Assembly (NCBI RefSeq): GCF_000708595.2
Contig: NZ_JARP01000001.1
Location: forward strand, 124,001-188,000
Length of the DNA: 64,000 nt
Origin: Flavobacterium sp. KJJ
GTDB taxonomy: Bacteria; Bacteroidota; Bacteroidia; Flavobacteriales; Flavobacteriaceae
Direction of reading: 5' to 3'
The notes under the pieces are model-generated. The model made no database searches. It was not told the origin of the DNA and saw nothing but the letters and a program-made list of their open reading frames with translations. The first letter of the stretch is position 1; each line of letters starts with the position of its first letter. Below are positions 35,827 through 46,529 of this stretch, in pieces. The position numbers and the translations under genes are program-made.

Positions 35827-35834
35827 CAAAGATA
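35827..35834 (-). promoter_or_regulatory. -7 box of the candidate RNA
   Basis: TATCTTTG on the minus strand, 7 bases before the start of the basal stem; the -33 region is A/T-only and not clear. Confidence 0.7.
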
Positions 35835-35874
35835 ATAAAAATAAATCAAAAAATAACTTATTGAAAGAATTTTA

Positions 35875-36825
35875 TTATAATTTAAAACTTTTCTGTTGTG
35901 CTTCACTTAAAAATGTCCAAGCAACAATACGGCTAGTTTTTTGGCCTTGAGCCATGTCAATAGTTTTTATAGAAGCTGCGTTTACCTTATTTAAAGTTTT
36001 ATAAATACTCGAAAGATTTTCTTTTTTAGAAACTAAAGTAGTAAACCATAAGCACTGCATGGCATATTTTGCGCTTTCGTAAATCATTTGCGTTATAAAA
36101 CCAATTTCACCTCCATCGCACCATAACTCGGTATTTTGACCTCCAAAATTTAAAACGGGATTAGTTTTTTTCTTTTCCTTTGGATTTAAATTAGAAACTT
36201 TACGAACAGTACTCTGATTAGCATCTTCTGCAGAAGAATGAAAAGGAGGGTTGCAGATAGTAAATGTAAATCGGTCTTCGGGCGTAATAATATTTTTGAA
36301 AATAAATCTCGATTCGGTTTGCTGCTGTAAGCTTATAGCGTCAATTAATTTAGGATTGGCTTCGATAATTTTACTGCAGTTTTGAATCGCTTGAAGGTCA
36401 ATGTCGGTTCCAACAAAACTCCAGTCGTAAATAGCATTTCCTAAAATCGGATAGATGCAATTAGAGCCAGTTCCTACATCTAAACCTAGAACATCTGAAC
36501 CTGTCGGAATGATTCCGCTATTAGTTTCAGCCAGTAAATCAGCTAAATAATGAATATAATCTGCTCTTCCGGGAATTGGCGGACAAAGGTAATTTTTAGG
36601 AATAGCCCAATTCTGAATATCGTAATAAGTTTGTAATAAAGCTTTATTAAGCATTTTTACTGAAATGGGATTACTGAAATCAATAGTTTCAATTCCGTGA
36701 GTGTTGATTGCAACATGCGATTTTAACTCAGGACAATTCGTAATAAGAAGTTCGAAATCATAGCGTGAACGATGAAGATTTCGAGGATGTAAATTGGTTT
36801 TTTCAGAACTGTCTATTGCTTTCAT
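35875..36825 (-). CDS. rlmF: 23S rRNA (adenine(1618)-N(6))-methyltransferase
   Basis: About 316 residues. SAM-dependent methyltransferase that methylates A1618 of 23S rRNA. N-terminal LHPRNLHRSRYDF and NWAIPKNYLCPPIPGRADYI are RlmF signatures; SAM site LGLDVGTGSNCIY; catalytic NPPFHSSAEDA (NPPF). Frame open to 36855, but TATCTTTG lies inside that extension, so the ATG at 36825 (MKAIDSSEK) is preferred. Confidence 0.93.
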   Translation of the reverse strand: MKAIDSSEKTNLHPRNLHRSRYDFELLITNCPELKSHVAINTHGIETIDFSNPISVKMLNKALLQTYYDIQNWAIPKNYLCPPIPGRADYIHYLADLLAETNSGIIPTGSDVLGLDVGTGSNCIYPILGNAIYDWSFVGTDIDLQAIQNCSKIIEANPKLIDAISLQQQTESRFIFKNIITPEDRFTFTICNPPFHSSAEDANQSTVRKVSNLNPKEKKKTNPVLNFGGQNTELWCDGGEIGFITQMIYESAKYAMQCLWFTTLVSKKENLSSIYKTLNKVNAASIKTIDMAQGQKTSRIVAWTFLSEAQQKSFKL

Positions 36826-36842
36826 TTTTTTGAATTTCCGTG

Positions 36843-36850
36843 CAAAGATA
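36843..36850 (-). promoter_or_regulatory. rlmF -7 box
   Basis: TATCTTTG on the minus strand, with a TTT 17 bp upstream as a weak -33; it overlaps codons 2-5 of the longer reading. Confidence 0.6.
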
Positions 36851-36950
36851 GTCATTCCTTTTGGAGGAAACGGTAATAAAAAAAATGTTCAGTAGAGCTT
36901 CTAGAAATTCCAATTTTAAAATTCCAAATTCCAGAAAATAGGGGTGACTT

Positions 36951-37613
36951 TTAATCAACACATTCCATTAACAGCAAATCACCATTATCATGTACGATTG
37001 TAACAAGACCATCTTTTGCAACTGCATTACTGCTTCCGGTTCTGTATCCCATTGTCAGCGTATCATTTTTTAAGGGATATTCTAGATTAGTAGAATGAAT
37101 ACCATTTACAACGCCAATTGGAATTAAAGAAATTGGCGTTTTTGCCGTATACCATTTCTCGAATTTGTTGGGTAGCAAAAATATTTTGGAGTGATCATCG
37201 AGAATTACAATTTTTAATAAATTGCGATAACGAACAATATTGGTAAGATTTGTAATGGTATGATCAGCACGTTTTCCGGTGGCCCAAACTACGTTTACAG
37301 CAGGAATTTTTCTGGCAATCAAATAATCAAAAGCTTTTTCAAGATCTGTTTTATCCTGATCTGGAGTGTGCACAATTTCTATTGGATATTGTGAAGTTTT
37401 GTAAATTTCAGGATCGAAGCCACGATCGAAGTCACCTAATAGAACATCTACTTTAATATCCAATTCAATCACTCTTTCTATAGCCGAGTCAAGTACAACA
37501 ACAAGCGGCGACCACTCGAGTAATTGTCCTAATAATTCAGGATTGCATGCCGCTCCATTGGCAATAATTAAAGCGGGTTCCTGATCGTCGCGAACTATGT
37601 GATGTGATGACAT
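36951..37613 (-). CDS. Thiamine pyrophosphokinase
   Basis: About 220 residues from the ATG at 37613 (MSSHHIVRDD). Makes thiamine diphosphate from thiamine and ATP. Core motifs LLGDFDRGFDP, HTPDQDKTDLEKAFDY and ATGKRADHTITNL. C-terminal thiamine-binding half ends YRTGSSNAVAKDGLVTIVHDNGDL. The longer reading begins at a TTG (37637) that lies inside a TACATTTG -7 box, so it is not the start. Confidence 0.92.
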   Translation of the reverse strand: MSSHHIVRDDQEPALIIANGAACNPELLGQLLEWSPLVVVLDSAIERVIELDIKVDVLLGDFDRGFDPEIYKTSQYPIEIVHTPDQDKTDLEKAFDYLIARKIPAVNVVWATGKRADHTITNLTNIVRYRNLLKIVILDDHSKIFLLPNKFEKWYTAKTPISLIPIGVVNGIHSTNLEYPLKNDTLTMGYRTGSSNAVAKDGLVTIVHDNGDLLLMECVD

Positions 37614-37634
37614 TGAGTTATTTTTATGTGCTTG

Positions 37635-37642
37635 CAAATGTA
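37635..37642 (-). promoter_or_regulatory. -7 box of the thiamine pyrophosphokinase gene
   Basis: TACATTTG on the minus strand, 22 bp before the chosen ATG; no -33 TTG. Confidence 0.6.
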
Positions 37643-37669
37643 CGATAGGATTTATGAATGATGATTAAC

Positions 37670-37741
37670 GATTTAAGATTTTTGATTTTTTAAAACGATA
37701 TATATCCTAAATCTAAAATCGTTACTCAAAAATCTTAAATC
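37670..37741. repeat. 16-bp perfect inverted repeat
   Basis: GATTTAAGATTTTTGA (37670-37685) and TCAAAAATCTTAAATC (37726-37741). The right arm includes the last codons and stop of the DinB gene. No U run, so at best a weak terminator for it. Style matches the other dispersed A/T repeats of the window. Confidence 0.8.
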
Positions 37742-38178
37742 ACCAATCTTCTATGGTAATTAATTTGCCCTAAATGATAGCCTAAATGTGTAGAAAGATG
37801 TACTAAAAAGAAATCAGTTGTCATTTCTTTTTCGAAAACGATTTGCGGGTAAATTTTTTCTAAATCAGCCTCTGTCAAAGTATCAAAAGCATTATTTACA
37901 ACTAAAATGGTTTCTTCAATTTTATTGATTAATTCTGATCGTGGAATATCTTTTAGAGAAAATTCTAAAGGACGATTTCTAATATAGCCTGTTTTTCCGA
38001 TTTCGGCTCCAATATAAGTATTAATATTACCGATAAGATGCAAACAAAGATTGCCTCCTGAATTTGAAATGTTTTTATCAATTGCCCAAATCTGACTTTC
38101 GTTTTGATAAGATTCGATTTCAACTTTTAATTTGTGGAGATCTCTGTTAAAAAGCGTTTTTAGAGTTTCAATTAACAT
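37735..38178 (-). CDS. DinB-family protein
   Basis: 147 residues, four-helix DinB/YfiT-like metal protein. His ligands visible in LCLHLIGN and HLSTHLGYHLGQINYHRR. Members often handle thiol cofactors or stress; the exact role is unknown. 18 bp after the next upstream gene, same strand, so an operon with the GyrI-like gene is likely. Confidence 0.87.
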   Translation of the reverse strand: MLIETLKTLFNRDLHKLKVEIESYQNESQIWAIDKNISNSGGNLCLHLIGNINTYIGAEIGKTGYIRNRPLEFSLKDIPRSELINKIEETILVVNNAFDTLTEADLEKIYPQIVFEKEMTTDFFLVHLSTHLGYHLGQINYHRRLVI

Positions 38179-38196
38179 GATTCAGTGTATTTAAAA

Positions 38197-38679
38197 TTAA
38201 GCTCTATTTTTTATCGGAATCCAGATTTCTTCTTCAGAAGCTGGATCGTCTTTTTTATATCTTTCATCCATGACGGCAAAATGAGGTCTATCGTCTACAG
38301 TATATTCAGAATTTGGAAGCCATTCTGTAAAAATACTGTGATACGTTTTATGCGCGTCAGTCGCTTGTCCGTAATGCATGAAAACGGCATATAAACCAGT
38401 CGGAATTACTAAGGTTTCCATTTCAGAAGGAATGTCTTTATAGTCTGTAACTTCTACTGCAGCCCATTTCTGAAAAGTTTTTTCGGGATTAAAATTGTCG
38501 AAATGGCCTTCTTTAAAAACTTCAAGAGAGTATAAAATAGTGTCGACTGTATTTTTGATTTCTTTTCGCCTTGGCATAAAACCGCTCCATAATTGAAAAG
38601 TTTTATTCTCAGTAAATGACATTATAATATGTTTTCCGATTAATTTTTTCTCGGCTAAAGTTCTGATCTGGGCTTCCAT
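38197..38679 (-). CDS. GyrI-like small-molecule-binding domain protein
   Basis: 160 residues of the GyrI-like/AraC effector-binding fold without a DNA-binding domain. Conserved-looking blocks: GLYAVFMHYGQA, YHSIFTEWLPNSEY, RPHFAVMDERYK, EEEIWIPIK. Such stand-alone domains bind or modify small toxic molecules. Ligand unknown. Confidence 0.85.
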   Translation of the reverse strand: MEAQIRTLAEKKLIGKHIIMSFTENKTFQLWSGFMPRRKEIKNTVDTILYSLEVFKEGHFDNFNPEKTFQKWAAVEVTDYKDIPSEMETLVIPTGLYAVFMHYGQATDAHKTYHSIFTEWLPNSEYTVDDRPHFAVMDERYKKDDPASEEEIWIPIKNRA

Positions 38680-38688
38680 TTAGTAATT

Positions 38689-39510
38689 TTATTGAATAGT
38701 ATATTTTCTTAAATCAGTTTCGCTAAGCGAAAAATACCCAAGCGGATAATTTGCTTTATTTGTTGTATTAATAATATTGCCTTTTACTGTTGCTGGAGGA
38801 GATTGAAATGGTCCGCCAACATTATTGCCCGCAATACTGACTAAAATACTCATATAATTGTAATATTGTTTTGAGATTCCGATGTGCGTGATTTCAATTT
38901 CATCTCCAATTTTTAATTCGTCATCATCCGAAATACTAAAAAATTCATTGCCTTGAAAAAACTTATCTTCATCAACGTAATAGTTTGATTTTATCTTATT
39001 TGAATACACATATTTGTACAGATAAAAATTATCAGCATCTGCCGGATCGTTATAAAAAGCTTTTATTTCAATGTCTTTTCCTGTAAAACCGCCTTCATTA
39101 TTTTGCTCTATGCGCGTAATTGGAGCCACAGACTGAAAAGTTTCATCAGCAGTGTAAGTTTCGCCATTGTTTATTACGGTTAAACTATATTTTTCATTAA
39201 TTACCGGCATAAAATTAGTGCAGACATAACGGCCTGTTTTGGGAACTTCAATAAAATTAAATTGTTGGTTCTGGCTGTTTTTTATATATACTGTTGCCCC
39301 AGAAACTGTTGGGATAACATTCTCAAAATAACCGGTTGTTGTCGTCAGTTTTATAGTTTGTTGTCTGCCATTTGTACCTTTCTGCCAATTTATAGCGGCT
39401 TCGATTACCAATTTTGGAGGAGCAGTATCTAAATCGACGTCGACAACTTCTTCACAGCTTGTAAAGAAAATGGATATAAAAAATACGATTAATAAGATTG
39501 CTTTTTTCAT
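38689..39510 (-). CDS. DUF4249 lipoprotein
   Basis: 273 residues. Lipobox FFTSC, then CEEVVDVDLDTAPPKLVIEA, the DUF4249 start. DUF4249 lipoproteins nearly always accompany a TonB-dependent receptor, as here (36 bp downstream of it), so it is probably an outer-membrane surface accessory for uptake. Ligand unknown. Confidence 0.9.
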   Translation of the reverse strand: MKKAILLIVFFISIFFTSCEEVVDVDLDTAPPKLVIEAAINWQKGTNGRQQTIKLTTTTGYFENVIPTVSGATVYIKNSQNQQFNFIEVPKTGRYVCTNFMPVINEKYSLTVINNGETYTADETFQSVAPITRIEQNNEGGFTGKDIEIKAFYNDPADADNFYLYKYVYSNKIKSNYYVDEDKFFQGNEFFSISDDDELKIGDEIEITHIGISKQYYNYMSILVSIAGNNVGGPFQSPPATVKGNIINTTNKANYPLGYFSLSETDLRKYTIQ

Positions 39511-39546
39511 AATATATCTTTTGTTTCTTTTGAGAGAAAGTAGTTC

Positions 39547-41931
39547 TTAAAATTTAAAATTATAACTTACCGCAGGCACAATTCCGAAAATAGATGTTTT
39601 AACTGCTTCATTTTCGCCCGTATCTACATTTTGGCGGAAATTAATCGAAGCCGCATTTTTACGGTTGTATAAATTATAAATACTAAAAACCCATTCGCCT
39701 TTCCAGTTTCTGTCTTTATTTTTTCTCGGAGTCAACGTTGCCGAAACATCTAAGTGATGATAAGCTGGCAAACGGTTTTCGTTTCGTAAACCATAACTGG
39801 GAACAGTAATTCCTAAATATTCATATTGACCGTTTGGATAAGTAACAGGCTGTCCGGACTGTAAGGCAAAGTTAGCGCCAAATGACCATTTTTCATTTAA
39901 ATTATAAGCCGAAGTTATCGCCAAATTATGTGTTTTGTCATAAGCTGAATTGTACCATTGTCCGTTGTTAATGCCAGTTTCTTCCGGCGTTCTTCCAGGA
40001 GTCTGTTGTTGCGACTTTGATAAAGTATACGAAATCCACCCATTAAATTTGCCTTCATTTTTTTTAACCATAATTTCTAAACCATATGCACGCATTTGTC
40101 CGTTCAAAATAACTTGTTCAATGGCATTATTCGCAATCAAATCGGCTCCATCAATATAATCGAGTCGGTTTTGTATTTCTTTATAATAAGTTTCGACTTC
40201 TACAGAATAAGCTCCATTATTAATATTTCTAAAATATCCTAGCGCAACCTGATCAGCAATTTGTGGTTTGATGTAGTTATCGCTTGGCATCCAGACATCC
40301 AGCGGAGTAGGAGAAGAGGTATTCGAAATCAATTGAAGATATTGCGCCATTCTATTATAGCTGGCTTTTATCGCCTGATCATCATTTAATTGATACGAAA
40401 TTGCAAATCGAGGTTCTAGATAATTATAATTTTTAATCGATTTGTTTTTGCTGTAATATTCTGTTCCAATTGGAGTTGCTTTTTCATAAATCTGCAAATC
40501 AGTATTAAATATAACAGGATTATTATTTTCATATAAATTTATTGTCGAAGCTCCTAAACGGTAAAATAAACTGTATCGCAATCCGTAAGAAACGGTGATT
40601 TTTTTTGAAAGCTGATTTTCGGCATCAATATAAATGGAAGGTTCAAAAGCGTATTTTTTATCCAATTGATCAGGATTAATTCCAGATGATGCGTCAATTG
40701 GTTTAATGGTTCCAGGATTAAACTCATAATAAATTCCGTTCAAACCATAATTCAATTTGAATTTATCTGAAATATAGTTTTTGAAATCGTATTTGATATT
40801 GTAGTTTTTAATTCCAGAATCCCATTTAAAGCCTACAAAATCTAAATCGAGTCCGTAATAGTAATCACTGTAAATCAAAGATAAATTTGAAAACAGTTTA
40901 TTTGAGTACAGATGATTCCAACGAAGATTTAAAGTAGAATTTCCATAAATATTGGTAAAACTTTTATTTAGGCTAAAGACATCGCGTCCAAAATATCCGG
41001 ATAAATATAAACTGTTATTGTCGTTTAGTTTATAACTTAATTTGGTATTTAAATCATAAAAGTACGCAGAGTTGTCCTTGTTGTCTTCTGAAAATTTCAA
41101 GAATAAGTGAGCGTAAGAAGCACGTCCGCCAATTAGAAATGAACCTTTATCTTTTACAATTGGACCTTCTGCTAAAATTCGGCTGGAGATTAGTCCGATG
41201 CCTCCATTTACATGAAATTTTTTGCTGTTTCCATCCTTCTGATAAATGTCTAAAACAGAAGAGGCTCTTCCGCCGTAACGAGCTGGAATCCCACCTTTGT
41301 ACAATTTTAAATCTTTAATAGCGTCTGGATTAAAAACGGAGAAAAAACCAAATACGTGAGAAGAATTAAAAATAGTAGCTTCATCTAATAAAATCAAATT
41401 TTGATCTGCGCCGCCGCCGCGTACATTAAATCCTGATGCACCTTCGCCCGCATTAGTAACACCTGGCAATAATAAAATTGATTTTAAAACATCAACTTCG
41501 CCTAAAACTACAGGCATTTTTTTTATGGTTGAGATGGAGAGTTTGTTAACGCTCATTTCTGGTGATTTGATATTGACTTTGCCTTTGTTATCTGTAATTA
41601 TAACTTCTTGAAGTTCCTCACCGCCACCTTCGTTTAAGTTAAAATTTATCTTAGTGTTTTGATTTAAAACTACTGTTTTTTGAATCGTTTGATAGCCAAC
41701 ATAACTAATTTCAATTTGATGTTCGCCACTCGGAATTGTAAGGGAATAAAAACCATATTCGTTTGTTGTGGTTCCGATTTTTAAAGCAGGAATATAAATA
41801 TTGACAGCAATTAGAGTTTCATTGCTTTTGAAGTCAGTTATAGTCCCGCTTAGTGTAAATTTTTCTTGAGAGAATGAAGTAAATGCAGTAAAAATTAAAA
41901 GAATAAGAAAGCTAATTTTTTTTGGAATCAT
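39547..41931 (-). CDS. TonB-dependent outer-membrane receptor with carboxypeptidase-like domain
   Basis: 794 residues. Signal MIPKKISFLILLIFTAFTSFS; residues about 23-105 are the CarboxypepD_reg-like domain (FTLSGTITDFKSNETLIAVN, GEHQIEISYVGYQTIQKT); plug domain (GGADQNLILLDEA, FSVFNPDAIKDLKLYKGG); then a beta-barrel of repeated aromatic strands ending AVSYNFKF with a C-terminal Phe. Not a SusC member: no SusC-type length and no SusD partner. It is paired with the DUF4249 lipoprotein. Substrate not deducible. Confidence 0.92.
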   Translation of the reverse strand: MIPKKISFLILLIFTAFTSFSQEKFTLSGTITDFKSNETLIAVNIYIPALKIGTTTNEYGFYSLTIPSGEHQIEISYVGYQTIQKTVVLNQNTKINFNLNEGGGEELQEVIITDNKGKVNIKSPEMSVNKLSISTIKKMPVVLGEVDVLKSILLLPGVTNAGEGASGFNVRGGGADQNLILLDEATIFNSSHVFGFFSVFNPDAIKDLKLYKGGIPARYGGRASSVLDIYQKDGNSKKFHVNGGIGLISSRILAEGPIVKDKGSFLIGGRASYAHLFLKFSEDNKDNSAYFYDLNTKLSYKLNDNNSLYLSGYFGRDVFSLNKSFTNIYGNSTLNLRWNHLYSNKLFSNLSLIYSDYYYGLDLDFVGFKWDSGIKNYNIKYDFKNYISDKFKLNYGLNGIYYEFNPGTIKPIDASSGINPDQLDKKYAFEPSIYIDAENQLSKKITVSYGLRYSLFYRLGASTINLYENNNPVIFNTDLQIYEKATPIGTEYYSKNKSIKNYNYLEPRFAISYQLNDDQAIKASYNRMAQYLQLISNTSSPTPLDVWMPSDNYIKPQIADQVALGYFRNINNGAYSVEVETYYKEIQNRLDYIDGADLIANNAIEQVILNGQMRAYGLEIMVKKNEGKFNGWISYTLSKSQQQTPGRTPEETGINNGQWYNSAYDKTHNLAITSAYNLNEKWSFGANFALQSGQPVTYPNGQYEYLGITVPSYGLRNENRLPAYHHLDVSATLTPRKNKDRNWKGEWVFSIYNLYNRKNAASINFRQNVDTGENEAVKTSIFGIVPAVSYNFKF

Positions 41932-42011
41932 TGTCTTTATTTTGATTTACATAGTTAAGAATTCTTACTAAACTTTGATGCGGAACGATTGTTAAACATT
42001 AGTTAAGATAA

Positions 42012-42043
42012 AAAAAGGACAACCGTTTTAGATTGTCCTTTTT
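42012..42043 (-). terminator. icd terminator
   Basis: AAAAAGGACAA / TTGTCCTTTTT (42012-42022, 42033-42043) with T run on the minus strand. Confidence 0.92.
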
Positions 42044-42076
42044 ACTATTTATTTGCAGTGCATAAATGCTTTTCTT

Positions 42077-44326
<2,250 letters not shown>

Positions 44327-44374
44327 TCAAGGAATAACGATGTAAATGGTATAGTCGGCTCAAAATGAGCGGAG

Positions 44375-44382
44375 CAAATATA
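44375..44382 (-). promoter_or_regulatory. icd -7 box
   Basis: TATATTTG on the minus strand; leader about 70 nt that ends in the A15 tract. Confidence 0.6.
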
Positions 44383-44525
44383 ATAAAATCAGTTCGAAAA
44401 CGGTGTAGTTTTCCAGACAAATACCGGAATTATCAGATTGTTATTTCGAGCTCTTTAAATTGCTAAATCGATGATTTTGGTATTAAAATATTGCAGTTTT
44501 GTTATTTTAAAAATTAGGCACAAAA

Positions 44526-44560
44526 AAAAACTCGTTTCAAATTACTTGAAACGAGTTTTT
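44526..44560 (-). terminator. rplS terminator
   Basis: 15-bp perfect stem (44526-44540, 44546-44560) around ATTAC with T run on the minus strand. Confidence 0.93.
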
Positions 44561-44580
44561 TATAACAAAGAGATAAATGA

Positions 44581-44931
44581 TTATCTTCTTTTATCTTTAA
44601 TCTTAGCTTTTTTACCAGTAAGTTCTCTGAAGTAGAAAATTCTAGCTCTACGTACAGCACCTTTCTTGTTGATTTCAATTTTTTGCAAAGCTGGCAAGTT
44701 TACTGGGAAGATACGCTCAACTCCAATAGCTCCAGACATTTTACGAATAGTAAAAGTTTCTGTGTTACCAGAACCTCTTCTTTGAATAACAACTCCTTTA
44801 AAAAACTGAGTTCTTGTTTTTTCACCCTCTTTAATTTCGTAGAAAACTGTGATAGTATCTCCAGCTCCAAAAACAGGGAAATCTTTTTTAGCAACTAATT
44901 CGGTTTGAACGAATTTCATTAAATCTGCCAT
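44581..44931 (-). CDS. rplS: 50S ribosomal protein L19
   Basis: 116 residues, full length. Ribosomal protein at the 30S-50S interface. Family blocks FGAGDTITVFYEIKEGEKTR, FKGVVIQRRGSGNTETFTIR, GVERIFPVNLP, VRRARIFYFRELTGKKAKI. Own promoter, about 67-nt leader and strong terminator, so it is not transcribed only with the adjacent trmD. Start fits the usual MADLMKFV. Confidence 0.97.
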   Translation of the reverse strand: MADLMKFVQTELVAKKDFPVFGAGDTITVFYEIKEGEKTRTQFFKGVVIQRRGSGNTETFTIRKMSGAIGVERIFPVNLPALQKIEINKKGAVRRARIFYFRELTGKKAKIKDKRR

Positions 44932-45004
44932 GATATCTTATAATTATGGTTTTTATATAGAGCAACATTCACGGATCTCGCCAGAGGTTAGTCTAATTCG
45001 GGTG

Positions 45005-45033
45005 CAAAGGTAATTAAAAAAATGAAATTCCAA
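45005..45033 (-). promoter_or_regulatory. rplS promoter
   Basis: TTG (plus 45031-45033), 18 bp, TACCTTTG (45005-45012); full consensus. Predicted +1 near 44998, 67-nt leader. Confidence 0.85.
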
Positions 45034-45066
45034 AATAAATAAATTGCAAATTCCAATAAAAGAAAA

Positions 45067-45110
45067 TCCAAATTCTAATTTTTTAACTAGTTGATCAATT
45101 GGAATTTGGA
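45067..45110. terminator. Inverted repeat after trmD
   Basis: TCCAAATTCTAATT (45067-45080) and AATTGGAATTTGGA (45097-45110), 14 bp with one G-U pair. Minus strand is followed by TTTTCTTTTATT, so a weak terminator. Confidence 0.55.
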
Positions 45111-45126
45111 ATTATAAATTTGAAAT

Positions 45127-45801
45127 TTATTCAAGAAGATCTGGCCTTCTATTTTTCGTGTGTTCATACGCCATATCCTCTCGCCATTTATCAATTTTAG
45201 CAAAATGACCGCTGGTTAAAACTTCTGGAACTTTCCATCCTTTGTAATCTGCGGGTCTTGTATATATTGGGCCTGAAAGTAAATTATCTTGAAAACTGTC
45301 TGTCAAAGCTGATGTTTCATCACTTAAAACACCAGGTATTAATCGGATTAAAGCATCAGATAAAACTAGAGCACCCAATTCTCCGCCAGATAAAACGTAA
45401 TCACCAATCGAAATTTCTTTAGTTATAAAATGATCTCTCACGCGTTGATCTACACCTTTATAATGTCCGCATAAAATGATGATATTTTCATACATTGACA
45501 TAGTATTGGCCATTTTTTGATTTAATGTTTCTCCGTCAGGCGACATATAAATAATTTCGTCATATTCGCGCTGGCTTTTCAAATGGGTAATACAATCATC
45601 AATAGGCTGTACCGTCATTACCATTCCTGCGCCTCCTCCAAACGGATAATCATCAACACTTTTTTGTTTATTGGTAGTATAGTCGCGTAAATTATGAAAA
45701 TGTACTTCAACTAAACCTTTGTCGATAGCACGTTTCATAATCGAAGCCTCAAATGGACTTCTCAATAATTCTGGTAAAATTGTTATAATGTCAATTCGCA
45801 T
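45127..45801 (-). CDS. trmD: tRNA (guanine(37)-N(1))-methyltransferase
   Basis: 224 residues. Knotted SPOUT methyltransferase, G37 in tRNA. Blocks [63 protein letters not shown]. Slightly short at the C terminus compared with E. coli but complete (ending [13 protein letters not shown] [11 protein letters not shown]). trmD-rplS neighbourhood is ancient. Confidence 0.96.
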   Translation of the reverse strand: MRIDIITILPELLRSPFEASIMKRAIDKGLVEVHFHNLRDYTTNKQKSVDDYPFGGGAGMVMTVQPIDDCITHLKSQREYDEIIYMSPDGETLNQKMANTMSMYENIIILCGHYKGVDQRVRDHFITKEISIGDYVLSGGELGALVLSDALIRLIPGVLSDETSALTDSFQDNLLSGPIYTRPADYKGWKVPEVLTSGHFAKIDKWREDMAYEHTKNRRPDLLE

Positions 45802-45825
45802 TTTTCTTCTTCAAAAGTTTGAAGG

Positions 45826-45833
45826 CAAAGATA
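45826..45833 (-). promoter_or_regulatory. trmD -7 box
   Basis: TATCTTTG on the minus strand, about 25 bp before the ATG. Confidence 0.55.
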
Positions 45834-46048
45834 CAAAGTAAATATTTGGGAAATTTAAAAACAAAACTCAAAATCATTTTCTCTTTTTAAAAAGATAATG
45901 TGTTTTTGTTTAGTATGTTACGAATTAGAAAGTAATAATTATATAACATATTAATTTTGTTATGTAAATATTTTATGATTAAATTGAACTACCATTACAG
46001 AATTAATTTTTGCATTAATAATTCACCAAAAACATAAATATTTACGCT

Positions 46049-46411
46049 ATGAAAAAAATTATACCATTAATAGTTATACTTGCTTTTTATGCTTGCTCAA
46101 GTTCTCAAAACATAAGCGAAAACTGGATCGGAAAGACAAAACAAAGTCTTATTAAAAATTGGGGCACACCAATTAGAACCCTTGATAATGATAAGGATGG
46201 CGAAATACTTGTGTATGCAGATCAAGTTTATGATGACTCAGACAGAAATCATAATTCTAGAATGGCAGGCACAAATTATTGGAACTACAGATATATATAT
46301 GTAGATAAAAAAGGGAAAGTTTCTTCTTTTAGAAATGAAAAACAAAATTATCCTCCACAAGCAATAGATTCTAATAAAATGGTTGATATGAAATTATTGA
46401 CGTCAAAATAA
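46049..46411 (+). CDS. Small outer-membrane-assembly-like lipoprotein (SmpA/OmlA-like)
   Basis: 120 residues. Lipobox AFYAC (MKKIIPLIVILAFYACSSSQ), then WIGKTKQSLIKNWGTPIRTL, which resembles the SmpA/BamE pattern (GMTKxQVxxxLGxP). Rest lacks recognised motifs. Lipoprotein of unknown role. Confidence 0.72.
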   Translation: MKKIIPLIVILAFYACSSSQNISENWIGKTKQSLIKNWGTPIRTLDNDKDGEILVYADQVYDDSDRNHNSRMAGTNYWNYRYIYVDKKGKVSSFRNEKQNYPPQAIDSNKMVDMKLLTSK

Positions 46412-46529
46412 TTGTTTAATAATAATTCATTTTGAATCTTTTCGAGATTTTTAAAATCAATTTTGAATGTATCTTATAAAGTATTTCAATAAAAAGAGTA
46501 GCTTTACTTATCGATTTTTAAGATAAAAT

